Below are positions 54,126 through 63,918 of a stretch of DNA of 64,000 nt, piece by piece (the stretch's first letter is position 1; the number at the start of each line of letters is the position of its first letter). Made by a program: the position numbers and the translations under genes. This stretch comes from Agriotes lineatus (taxonomy: Eukaryota > Arthropoda > Insecta > Coleoptera > Elateridae): NCBI GenBank assembly GCA_940337035.1, contig CALNHX010005212.1, forward strand, positions 1-64,000, in the 5' to 3' direction. The notes beneath the pieces were generated by a model that saw nothing but the letters and a program-made list of their open reading frames with translations, was not told the DNA's origin and did no database searches.

Positions 54126-55256
54126 ATGTCTGATAGTGAGTTAGAGTGCACTCCTCCAGAATTGCGAGAATGTGCACAAAGAGCTACTGAAGGCTTGCTT
54201 CCCGAAAAAAGCAGAACGAGGTATGAAAAAACCTACGAAGCATACGTTACATGGTGTGTCACTAAAGGTGTACAGAATAATGGTTCTGAAACGGTTCTCC
54301 TTGCATATTTTTCTGAATTGGCTAAACAGAATAAAGCTTCTACATTATGGTCAAGATATTCAATGCTGCGAATGATATTGAATGTTAGACATAATGTTGA
54401 TATCAGTAAATTTGCTAGATTGAGAGCATTTTTGAAAAGGCAGAATGTTGGTTATAAGGCTAAAAAGTCGAGCGTATTTTCTCAAACCGACATTGATAAA
54501 TTCCTAAACGATGCACCTACAGAATATCTCCCTCAAAAGGTAAAATTTGTATTTCGTTTGTGAATATTAATAATATGAACAAAACATTTTTAGGTTGCTT
54601 TGATTATTGGTGTTTCTGGAGCGTGCAGGTCTGACGAATTATTGAAAATGAAAGATGGGGACATAAATATTTTAGAAAGTCGAATAGTAATAGTAATTCC
54701 TGTTACAAAAACATATTGCTCCCGTTCATTTGTGATAACAAAACCAGAATGGATAGATATAATAAAACAATACCATGATCTTCGTAAGAACGTTAAAAAT
54801 GATCGATTTTTTTTACAAATGAGGTTTGGTAAGATTACAGAGCAGCCGTTTGGGCATAATGCCATCGGAAGTTTCCCAAAGAAAATAGCAATTTATCTAA
54901 AGCTAGAAAATGTTAACACTTTTACTGGACACTGTTTGCGACGTACATCGGCAACGTTACTAGCAAATACTGGAGGAGATATTCTTCAGTTAAAAAAATT
55001 AGGAGGATGGAAATCCAGTACAGTAGCTGAGGGGTACGTGGAAAACTCTTTAAACGGACAATTAAAAATTGCTAACATGATATCTCAAACTACTCATGTA
55101 CAAAATCAAGAAACATCAGCTATGACTCCTTTACCTACAACAGAAACATCACAATATAATTTTAAACAACAACATGGTCTGACTCTCACAATTAACAGTA
55201 AAGAAAACTCGAATGTGACTGTTAATATTTATAATTCGTATCCTAAAAGCGAGTAG
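54126..55256 (+). CDS. Crypton-type tyrosine recombinase, two exons, apparently intact
   Basis: Exon 1 is 54126-54539 and exon 2 is 54594-55256, giving 358 residues. The 54-bp intron (54540-54593) has GTAAAA at its start, TTTTTAG at its end, is phase 0 and contains an in-frame TGA, so splicing is required. Such enzymes cut and rejoin DNA through a 3'-phosphotyrosine and insert circular intermediates. Residues 1-135 form a helical core-binding domain (LPEKSRTRYEKTYEAYVTW onward). The catalytic domain shows R150 in GACRSDEL, H251 and R254 in TGHCLRRTSATLL, W277 in LGGWKSS, and the nucleophile Y286 in VAEGYVENS. All key residues are present. The tail is Thr/Asn/Gln-rich. The same fold is domesticated in some animal proteins (the DUF3504 type). 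Here the context is clearly a mobile element. The start ATG follows a short AT-rich leader and is the first in frame. Confidence 0.9.
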
Positions 55257-55355
55257 GATACTTTTCATATAGTTCTGATGTATTTCTTTTTATTGCTTTT
55301 TGTTTGGTTGCATATCTAGTCGAAAAATACGTAGATATTATTAAGCTGTTCAATT

Positions 55356-55361
55356 AATAAA
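55356..55361 (+). terminator. Polyadenylation signal AATAAA of the recombinase gene
   Basis: AATAAA about 100 bp after the stop codon at 55254-55256, a normal distance for a short 3' untranslated region. Confidence 0.6.
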
Positions 55362-55446
55362 GGATTTTCTATTAGCAATCGTTTTATTGAAATTTAATTT
55401 ACCAAATGACAGTGACATTTTATAGGTAAAAAAGTGACGTTTAGTT

Positions 55447-55469
55447 AGCCGGGAAAATCTTTCCCGGCT
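55447..55469. other. Perfect 10-bp hairpin near the right end of the recombinase element
   Basis: AGCCGGGAAA (55447-55456), loop ATC, TTTCCCGGCT (55460-55469). A third related copy, AGCTGGGAAAG, follows at 55470-55480. It is the only GC-rich patch of this 3' region and lies about 80 bp from the end. It may be a recombinase binding site, which is inference. Confidence 0.7.
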
Positions 55470-55522
55470 AGCTGGGAAAGTAAAGTAAACAATGGCTCGA
55501 TTTCCTACTGTTTTGAAGGTTA

Positions 55523-55557
55523 GAAACCTACCTATTATTAACCGATTGTGAGTAAAA
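55523..55557. repeat. Right terminal inverted repeat of the recombinase element
   Basis: GAAACCTACCT (55523-55533) and GATTGTGAGTAAAA (55544-55557) mirror 53948-53958 and 53919-53932. LINE coding sequence resumes within or just after the A-run. Confidence 0.75.
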
Positions 55558-57049
55558 ACATTTACACCTCATCCTAAACTAATACCGGTAGAAGAAGAAG
55601 AACAAATCCACAATTTTCTTGAGTCTCCCATTCAAATGGAATTTCCGGTCAAGAAGATAAAAACAAGGGAAGTGAAACAATTAATAGCCAATGATCTAAA
55701 TGAAAAAAAGGCACCGGGATGGGACCTAATCACAGGCAAAATACTTAAGGAACTCCCAGATAATACTGTACGCAATATAACCTCACTTTTCAATGCGGCT
55801 ATAAGATTAGAATATTTTCCAGCATATTGGAAAATAGCCCAAATTATCCTCATAGCCAAGCCTGGTAAAGACCCAGAAAATGTAGCCTCTTATAGACCTA
55901 TAAGCCTGTTGCCAGTCTTGTCAAAAGTGCTTGAAAAGTTATTACTTAAAAGAATTAAACCAATATTAGATAAACGACACTTAATCCCTGAACATCAATT
56001 CGGATTTAGGAATCAGCATGGAACCATAGAGCAAGTGCACCGTGTAGTTAGACAAATAAATTCTGATATAGAAGAAGGTAGATTTTGCTCAGCTATTTTC
56101 ATCGACGTGTCGTAAGCCTTTGACAAGGTTTGGCATCCAGGAATTCTATAAACATCAATTACCGAACGACATATTTAACCTCCTGAAATTTTATTTAGAA
56201 GACAGATGCTTCTGTACCAAGTATGAAGACGAACAGACTAGCCTAAAACCTATAAAATCGGGTGTGCCACAAGAGAGCATCCTAGGACCAATCATGTACT
56301 TACTTTATACAGCTGATCTACCATTGCACCAAAATACAGTCGTGGCAACATATGCAGACGATACTGTCGTAATGGCATCGCATAAAGACCCAACAGTAGC
56401 GTCTATCATTTTGCAAGAAAACATAAATGACATCCAAAACTGGCTCAATACCTGGAGAATAGGAGTGAACGAACAGAAATCAACGCACGTAACGTTTACA
56501 ACGAAAAGACCTACCTGTCCGCCAATAGTCCTAAACGGTCAAACTGTACCTCAAGCTACTCAAGTTAAATACTTAGGTATAACGTTGGACCGAAGGCTAA
56601 CGTGGATGCCACACATTGATAACAAGAAGAAGCATCTAAACATAAAACTCAAACAACTGTATTGGCTAATAGGCAGAAAATCTCAGTTAACCCTAGAAAA
56701 TAAACTACTAATATACAAAACAATATTGAAACCCATATGGACATATGGTATACAGCTGTGGGGTACAGCAGCAAATTCCAATATTGAGATATTAGAAAGA
56801 TTTCAGTCTAAGGTTTTACGAGTCATTACAAATGCACCTTGGTTCGTCACCAATGTTATACTTAGAAGAGATCTATCCATACCTACTGTGAAAGAAGAAG
56901 CTAGAAAGTTTAGTGAGGTTTATAGTGATAAACTGGCAGTGCACCCAAATGTGTTAGCGCGTAGACTTCTTAGTGAAGGCAGTGACACTCGCAGGCTCAA
57001 GCGATTTAAGCCTACAGACATTCCAAACAGGTTTAGGGACAATGATTAG
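55555..57049 (+). pseudogene. LINE ORF2, 3' part: reverse transcriptase, stop plus frameshift
   Basis: This part continues the LINE ORF2 after the nested insertion and encodes the reverse transcriptase that copies the RNA at the nicked target. Motifs in order: KKAPGWDLITGKIL (about 55708), YRPISLLPVLSKVLEKLL (about 55890), HQFGFRNQHGTIEQVHRVV (about 55995), FIDVS followed by a stop, AFDKVWHPG, SGVPQESILGP (about 56260), and the catalytic YADD at 56351-56362. A thumb and C-terminal region ends in RLKRFKPTDIPNRF. Lesions are TAA at 56113-56115 inside the palm motif that carries the first catalytic Asp, and a one-base frameshift near 56149. In addition, Glu replaces the normally invariant Gly of VPQGS. 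It cannot give an active enzyme. Confidence 0.94.
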
Positions 57050-57194
57050 AATAAATCTTTAGTTAAGATGTCAACTCTTAGTGGCATGACTCAATGGATG
57101 ACTGCCTGCATGTTACTGTTTTAGTTATGTTCTGTTATTACATTTACTAGATGTCTCATAGACAGTTGTAAATTATTCTTGGAGTAAAAAAAAA
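57050..57194 (+). other. LINE 3' untranslated region and A-tract
   Basis: AATAAA directly follows the ORF2 stop (57050-57055). About 130 bp of non-coding sequence then leads to a run of nine A (57186-57194), whose last three bases can equally belong to the target site duplication. The short A-tract is usual for jockey elements and may also have shortened with age. Confidence 0.8.
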
Positions 57195-57200
57195 TGATTT
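57192..57200. repeat. LINE target site duplication, right copy
   Basis: AAATGATTT matches 50957-50965 exactly. Satellite then continues with TAAAATACACTACTAC, the normal dyad right arm. Confidence 0.85.
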
Positions 57201-58975
57201 TAAAATACACTACTACAAGGGATGTAACCACTGCAGACAATTTTTGCCAGTTTTTGAGCACCTGTTAATGATGGCATGCCTTGTCTGGCTGCAATTATTA
57301 TATTTTGGTCGCCACTAAGCTATGATAGTAGTACAATAACAATTTCGGGCTGCAAAACGTGCTTTGCAGAAGTATTAACGTACTTGAATACTAAACTACT
57401 AAACTTGAATTTTTTGGATGCAGAAGAATTTGATATAGTAGTGATATATGGTTAAATGATTTCAAAATACACTACTACAAGGGCTGTAACCACTGCAGAC
57501 AATTCTTAGCCCGTTCTTGAGCACCTGTTAATGATGGCATGCTTAGTTTGGCTGCAATTATTATATTTTGGTAGCTACTAAGCTATGATAGTAGTACAAT
57601 AACAATTTCGGTAGTTAATATTTGCTGCAAGACGTGCTTTTCAGACGTTTTAACGTACTTGAATACTAAACTACTAAACTTGAACTTTTTAGATGCAGAA
57701 AAATTTGATATATTAATGATATATGGTTAAATGATTTCAAAATACACTACTACAAGGGCTGTAACCACTGCAGACAATTCTTAGCAAGTTCTTGAGCACC
57801 TGCTAATGATGGCATACTTAGTCTGGCTGCAATTATTATATTTTGGTTGCTACTAAGCTATGATAGTAGTACAATAACAATTTCAGTAGTTAATATTTCC
57901 TGCAAGACGTGCTTTTCAGACGTTTTAACATACTTAAATGATAAACTATTAAACTTGAATTTTTTGGATGCAGAAGATTTGATATAGTAGTGATATATGG
58001 TTAAATGAAATTAAAATATACTACTACTAGGGATATAACCCCTGCAGACAATTCTTAGCCAGTTCTTGTGCACTTTATAATTATGGCATGCTTAGTCTGG
58101 CTACGTGCTTTTCAGACGTTTTAACGTACTTGAATTGTAAACTACTGAACATGAATTTTTTGGATGCAGGAAAATTTTATATAGTAGGGATATATGGTTA
58201 AGTGATTTAAAAATATACTACTACAAGGGCCATAACCACTGCAGTCAATTCTTAGTGGGTTCTTCAGCACCTTTTAAGGATGGCATGCTTTGTCTGGCTA
58301 TAATTATTATATTTTGGTCGGACTAAGCTATGATAGTAGTACAATAACAATCTCTGTAGTTAATATTTGCTGCAAAACGTGCTTTTCAGGAGTTTAATCG
58401 TACTTGAATACTAACTTACATTATTTAAAAATGTACTACTACAAGGGCTATAACCCCTGCAGACAATTCTTAGTGGGTTCTTCAGCACCTTTTAAGGATG
58501 GCATGCTTTGTCTGGCTATAATTATTATATTTTGGTCGGACTAAGCTATGATAGTAGTACAATAACAATCTCTGTAGTTAATATTTGTTACAAAACGTTT
58601 TTTTCAGACGTTTTAACGTACTTGAATACTAACTTACAACATTTTTATTTTTATGATGCAGAAAAATTTGATATATTTATGATATATGGTTAAATGATTT
58701 CAAAATACACTACTACAAGGGCTGTAACCACTGCAGACAATTCTTAGTCAGTTCTTGAGCACCTGTTAATAATGGCATGCATAGTCTGGCTGCAATTATT
58801 ATATTTTGGTCGCCACTAATCTATGATAGTACCTAGTACAATAATAATTTCGGTGGTTAATATTTGCTGCTAGACGTGCTTTACAGACTTTTTATGGTAC
58901 TTGAATACTAAACTATTAAACTTGAATCTTTTGAATGCAGAAGAATTTGATATAGTAGTGATATATGGTTAAATT
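57201..58975. repeat. Diverged flank satellite, segment 4
   Basis: About six and a half old monomers. One is truncated at about 58103 (GTCTGGCTA joined to CGTGCTTTTCAG). Two neighbours share the AAGGATGGCATGC, TTGTCTGGCTATAATT and GGTCGGACTAAG variants (58274 and 58496), showing a local duplication. The 58508-58693 copy keeps the satellite open frame. Confidence 0.93.
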
Positions 58976-59307
58976 ATTGTTGGGGAGCTTCCCAGTTTTC
59001 CGCTTATTTGGAAAATTTCTGGTTGCGAGCTCGAATTGAACTGTAGTGGACTGTATTGATTTATTCTTCACTAAATTATACACTCGTTGAAAGCAAAGTA
59101 GGTAATTAATTTGCAATAAATTAACACAGAAACATTTGAACATTTAAACAAAGAATTAGCGTTTCTCTGAGTTGACTGCTCGCGTCCAGTATCGTTGACT
59201 GACGGAGGGTAAGTGGCGGGGGCAGGCGCGCTCCAAGAAGTGCTGAAATGCGCATAGTACCATACGCAACTACAAGCGAAGCGGCAAATTTTATAAAATA
59301 CTTAACA
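58976..59307. mobile_element. About 332-bp non-satellite insertion, unrecognised
   Basis: Satellite breaks inside the dyad spacer (GGTTAAAT, 58968-58975) and resumes with GATTTCAAAATACAC at 59308. Only AAT is shared at the two edges, so no convincing target site duplication can be named. The insert is less AT-rich, especially around 59180-59260 (GGCGGGGGCAGGCGCGCTCC). It has no ATG-started frame of useful length on the plus strand and no clear inverted ends. Minus-strand open stretches run across the satellite junctions and are not credible genes. Confidence 0.6.
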
Positions 59308-62300
59308 ATGATTTCAAAATACACTACTACAAGGGCTGCAACCACTACAGACAATTCTTAGCCGATTCTTGTGCACTTTATAATTATGGCATGCTTAGCC
59401 TGGCTACAATTATTATATTTTAGTCGCACTAAGCTATGATAGTAGTACAATAACAATTTCTCTAGTTAGTATTTGTTACAAAACGTGCTTTTCAGACGTT
59501 TTAACGTACTTGAATTGTAAACTACTGAACATGAATTTTTTGGATGCAGGAAAATTTGATATAGTAGGGATATATGGTTAAGTGATTTCAAAATATACTA
59601 CTACAAGGGCTATAACCACTGCAGTCAATTCTTAGCCGGTTCTTGAGCACCTTTTAAGGATGGCATGCTTAGTCTGGCTATAATTATTATATTTTGGTCG
59701 TTACTAAGCTATGATAGTAGTACAATAACAATCTCTGTAGTTAATATTTGCTGCAAAACGTGCTTTTCAGGAGTTTAATCGTACTTGAATACTAACTTAC
59801 ATTATTTAGAAATGTACTACTACAAAGGCTATAACCCCTGCAGACAATTCGTAGTCAGTTCTTGAGCACCTTTTAATGATGGCACGCTTAGTCTGGCTAC
59901 AATTATTATATTTTGGTCGCCACTAAGCTATGATAGTAGTACAATAACAATTTCTCTAGTTAGTATTTGTTACAAAACGTGCTTTTCAGACGTTTTAACG
60001 TACTTGAATTGTAAACTGCTGAACATGAATTTTTTGGATGCAGGAAAATTTGATATAGTAGGGATATATGGTTAAGTGATTTCAAAATATACTACTACAA
60101 GGGCTATAACCACTGCAGTCAATTCTTAGCCCGTTCTTGAGCACCTTTTAAGGATGGCATGCTTGGTCTGGCTATAATTATTATATTTTGGTCGGACTAA
60201 GCTATGATAGTAGTACAATAACAATTTCTCTAGTTAGTATTTGTTACAAAACGTGCTTTTCAGACGTTTTAACGTACTTGAGTTGTAAACTACTGAACAT
60301 GAATTTTTTGGAAGCAGGAAAATTTGATATAGTAGGGATATATGGTTAAGTGATTTCAAAATATACTACTAAAAGGGCTATAACCACTGCAGACAATTCT
60401 TAGCCGGTTCTTGAGCACCTGTTAATAATGGCATGCATAGTCTGGCTGCAATTATTATATTTTGGTCGCCACTAAGCTATGATAGTAGTACAATAATAAT
60501 TTCGGTGGTTAATATTTGCTGCTAGACGTGCTTTAGAGACGTTTTATGGTACTGGAATACTAAACTATTAAACTTGAATCTTTTGAATGCAGAAGAATTT
60601 GATGTAGTAGTGATATATGGTTAAATGATTTCAAAATACACTACTACAAGGGCTGCAACCACTGCAGACAATTCTTAGCCGATTCTTGAGCACCTGATAA
60701 TAATGGTATGCTTAGTCTGGCTGCAATTATTATATTTTGGTCTCCACTAAGCTATGATAGTAGTACAATAATATTTTCGGTGGTTAATATTTGTTGCTAG
60801 ACGTGCTTTAGTGACGTTTTATGGTACTTGAATACTAAACTATTAAACTTGAATCTTTTGAATGCAGAAGAATTTGATGTAGTAGTGATATATGGTTAAA
60901 TGATTTCAAAATACACTACTACAAGAGCTGCAACCACTGCAGACAATTCTTAGCCGATTCTTGAGCACTGCTAGACGTGCTTTAGAGACGTTTTATGGTA
61001 CTTGAATACTAAACTATTAAACTTGAATTTTTGAATGCAGAAGAATTTGATGTAGTAGTGATATATGGTTAAATGATTTCAAAATACACTACTACAAGGG
61101 CTGCAACCACTGCAGACAATTCTTAGCCGATTCTTGAGCACCTGTTAATAATGGCATGCATAGTCTGGCTGCAATTATTATATTTTGGTCGCCACTAAGC
61201 TATGATAGTAGTACAATAATAATTTCGGTGGTTAATATTTGCTGCTAGACGTGCTTTAGTGACGTTTTATGGTACTTGAATACTAAACTATTAAACTTGA
61301 ATCTTTTGAATGCAGAAGAATTTGATGTAGTAGTGATATATGGTTAAATGATTTCAAAATACACTACTACAAGGGCTGCAACCACTGCAGACAATTCTTA
61401 TCCGATTCTTGAGCACCTGTTAATAATGGCATGCTTAATCTGGCTGCAATTATTATAGTTTGGTCGCCACTAAGCTATGATAGTAGTACAATAATAATTT
61501 CGGTGGTTAATATTTGCTGCTAGATGTGCTTTAGAGACGTTTTATGGTACTGGAATACTAAACTATTAAACTTGAATCTTTTGAATGCAGAAGAATTTGA
61601 TGTAGTAGTGATATATGGTTAAATGATTTCAAAATACACTACTACAAGGGCTGCAACCACTGCAGGCAATTCTTAGCCGATTCTTGAGCAGCTGATAATA
61701 ATGGTATGCTTAGTCTGGCTGCAATTATTACATTTTGGTCTCCACTAAAATATGATTGTAGTACAATAATAATTTCGGTAGTTAATATTTGCTGCAAGAC
61801 GTGCTTTTTAGACGTTTTAACGTACTTGAATACTAAACTACTAAACTTAATTTTTTTGGATGCAGAAGAATTAGATATAGAAGTGATATATGGTTAAATG
61901 ATTTCAAAATACACTACTACAAGGGCTGTAACCACTGCAAACAATTTTTAGCCAGTTTTTGAGCACCTGTTAATGATGGCATGCCTTGTCTGGCTGCAAT
62001 TATATTTTGGTTGCCACTAAGCTATGATAGTGGTACAATAACAACTTCGGTAGTTAATATTTGCTGCAAAACGTGCTTTGCAGAAGTATTAACGTACTTG
62101 AATACTAAACTTGAATTTTTTGGATGCAGAAGAATTTGATATAGTAGTGATATATGGTTAAATGATTTCAAAATACACTACTACAAGGGCTGTAACCACT
62201 GCAGACAATTCTTAGCCCGTTCTTGAGCACCTGTTAATGATGGCATGCTTAGTTTGGCTGCAATTATTATATTTTGGTAGCTACTAAGCTATGATAGTAG

Positions 62301-62668
62301 TACAATAACAATTTCGGTAGTTAATATTTGCTGCAAAACGTGCTTTGCAAAAGTATTAACGTACTTGAATACTAAACTTAAATTTTTTGGATGCAGAAGA
62401 ATTTGATATAGTAGTGATATATGGTTAAATGATTTCAAAATACACTACTACAAGGGCTGTAACCACTGCAGACAATTCTTAGCCCGTTCTTGAGCACCTG
62501 TTAATGATGGCATGCTTAGTTTGGCTGCAATTATTATATTTTGGTAGCTACTAAGCTATGATAGTAGTACAACAACAATCTCTGTAGTTAATATTTGCTG
62601 CAAAACGTGCTTTTCAGGAGTTTAATCGTACTTGAATACTAACTTACATTATTTAAAAATGTACTACT
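59308..62668. repeat. Diverged flank satellite, segment 5 (array end)
   Basis: About twelve and a half monomers. From 60600 to 61640 there is a local expansion of near-identical monomers marked by GAATTTGATGTAGTAGTG and TGCTGCTAGACGTGC (copies near 60597, 60874, 61033, 61320 and 61597). One of them is truncated at about 60968. The 62247 and 62517 monomers repeat the form seen at 57541 (GGTAGCTACTAAG). The last monomer stops in the dyad right arm, GTACTACT, at 62668. Confidence 0.93.
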
Positions 62669-63262
62669 TGTTAGATCATTTTCGACCTCGTTCAGCCATT
62701 TTTGCTATCAGTCCAACTATAAGGGTCATTAACGAAATTAGTTAAAAATATTCTGCCCGAATTTTCACTGGATTCGGCCCTGTACTAGTTACATTCGAAT
62801 TTATTCCGGCGGGCATTGAAATGCTTGCGCTTCGTATTTGTTTTCTTAATTAACCAATTCTTTAACGCTGGCGCCAGGCCATAGTAAGATTTCTTTCCTC
62901 GAAACTATTAGAGATATCACCGTTTATGTTGCATTTGCCGAATTGTGTCCGTGAATGCAGGAACCGATCGCCTGCACAAGGCCGACGTGAAGTTTCTTTC
63001 CTAGAAATTAGATTGTAAAATAATACCTTTTCTTAGCTTCTTTAATTGCGCCCCTTGCTCGCTGAAAGCGTTGATTTGGCTGTCGAAGGTTCTAGAATTG
63101 TTCGTGTTAATTGTTTCTTGTTTCTTTTGCAAGGCTGGCAGGTTCTTTGTTCTGAAGGAATGAGATCATTCTGCGCAGGGGTGACCATCGTTTTTACCCG
63201 CGCGTTTCTGAATTAATTGACATCGAGCTGTGAACCACAACTAACGTGCAAGTTTTGTCGCT

Positions 63263-63287
63263 CCCGGACCGCTTGCGGCGATCCGGG
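63263..63287. other. GC-rich hairpin
   Basis: CCCGGA (63263-63268) pairs with TCCGGG (63282-63287), and CCGC pairs with GCGG inside, with a CGA bulge and a tight loop. It is an isolated structured element in the non-satellite DNA with unknown role. Confidence 0.45.
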
Positions 63288-63679
63288 AAGCTTTTTGTGA
63301 ACGCAGTGTAGTTTCGTGTCCACGTTATGCGAACTTTGTGATCTTCACGTAATTAAATTTTGATTTGGAGTTCAGCTTAGACCTTTGGACGATTATTTTA
63401 CCCTTGTTGGGTGTTTGAACGAACGCGCGCGGTGGGCGATTAAGTTATCGATATTTCAGTGTTGGCAAATAGCCGAGTCGTCTCCTTAAGTTGATGTACT
63501 TCCCAGGGGAAGATAGTTGCACCATTTGCAGATCCATTTAGAGACGACATCTTTAAGCTTGTGATTAACTGTTTCCCGTACCTTTGTGGGGAAAAACCTT
63601 TTGCGTACTGCATTTTTGAATTACCGACGCTGAGTTTATCGAAGTCGACGGGAGGCCCATCGCGTGTCAATTGTTGTAG

Positions 63680-63918
63680 TGCCCTGGTTGCATTATTTGC
63701 AAAGTCCGATTGCGTCGTGCCATTCTGAAGCCTGGAATAAAACCAACTCTATCGCTCCGATTCTTCCCAAGGAGGGGCCCACATCATTTTAGGCGCCGCT
63801 TTGCGCTAAACAACTATCAGGCCCGGCTCCAGCCCTTTCTGTACCTCCGCAACGCCTTGCCAAGCTTCCCCGAGGACGAGTTTATAGCAGAAACTAGCGA
63901 CGTGCTTACAGCTATCAG
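63680..63918 (+). CDS. Possible internal exon of an unrecognised gene
   Basis: An open frame runs from 63680 to 63922 without an ATG near its start. It is bounded by an acceptor-like TTGTTGTAG (ending at 63679) and a donor-like CAG|GTAGGA (exon end at 63918), so it could be a 239-bp internal exon. Part of the product reads LNNYQARLQPFLYLRNALPS, then acidic residues follow (EDEFIAETSD). No family is recognised, and no transmembrane segment or motif is evident. A competing open frame on the minus strand (63440-63670, extending upstream without ATG) covers the neighbouring DNA. GC-rich sequence gives long open frames by chance, so both are weak. Confidence 0.2.

Larger units (their letters stand above)
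53919..55557 (+). mobile_element. Tyrosine-recombinase (Crypton-like) transposon nested in LINE ORF2
   Basis: About 1.64 kb between inverted repeats, carrying one spliced gene for a tyrosine recombinase, an AATAAA signal and a strong internal hairpin near the right end. It interrupts the LINE between EHLE (ending at 53784) and an in-frame continuation beginning AAA ACA TTT ACA CCT (KTFTP, from 55555). The target was therefore probably an A-run in the LINE. With short A-runs on both sides, the exact ends and any duplication cannot be fixed. Known Cryptons usually lack terminal inverted repeats, so the inverted ends and the adjoining foldback are unusual. It inserted after the LINE did. Confidence 0.85.
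50966..57191 (+). mobile_element. Jockey-clade non-LTR retrotransposon, defective, with nested insertion
   Basis: A near full-length LINE of about 4.5 kb once the nested insertion at 53786-55553 is discounted. Order: 5' leader 50966-51151, ORF1 51152-52588, ORF2 from 52581 to 57049 (interrupted), a short 3' leader, and an A-tract at 57186-57194. A 9-bp target site duplication AAATGATTT flanks it. The 8-bp overlap ATGGCTAA between ORF1 and ORF2, the gag with three zinc knuckles, the apurinic-type endonuclease and the YADD reverse transcriptase match the jockey group. Four coding lesions and the insertion make it non-autonomous. It is younger than the surrounding old satellite. The presence of the 5' leader indicates nearly complete reverse transcription. 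Confidence 0.95.

Noticed and set aside
58968..59308. TTAA target duplication (piggyBac-type) for the 332-bp insert
   Set aside because: TTAA occurs near both edges, but the right one is followed by extra CA before satellite resumes, and the insert ends do not resemble piggyBac termini.
58916..59354. Minus-strand frames over the 58976-59307 insert
   Set aside because: Both cross the insert edges into satellite, show no domain, and overlap each other in different frames.
1..62668. CENP-B-box-like motif in the satellite
   Set aside because: No stretch resembling the TTCG...CGGGA box was seen in the monomers. Centromere identity rests only on array form.
63440..63670. Minus-strand open frame in the right-hand non-satellite DNA
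   Set aside because: It begins without ATG, no family is recognised, and it competes with the plus-strand candidate exon. GC-rich sequence makes such frames likely by chance.
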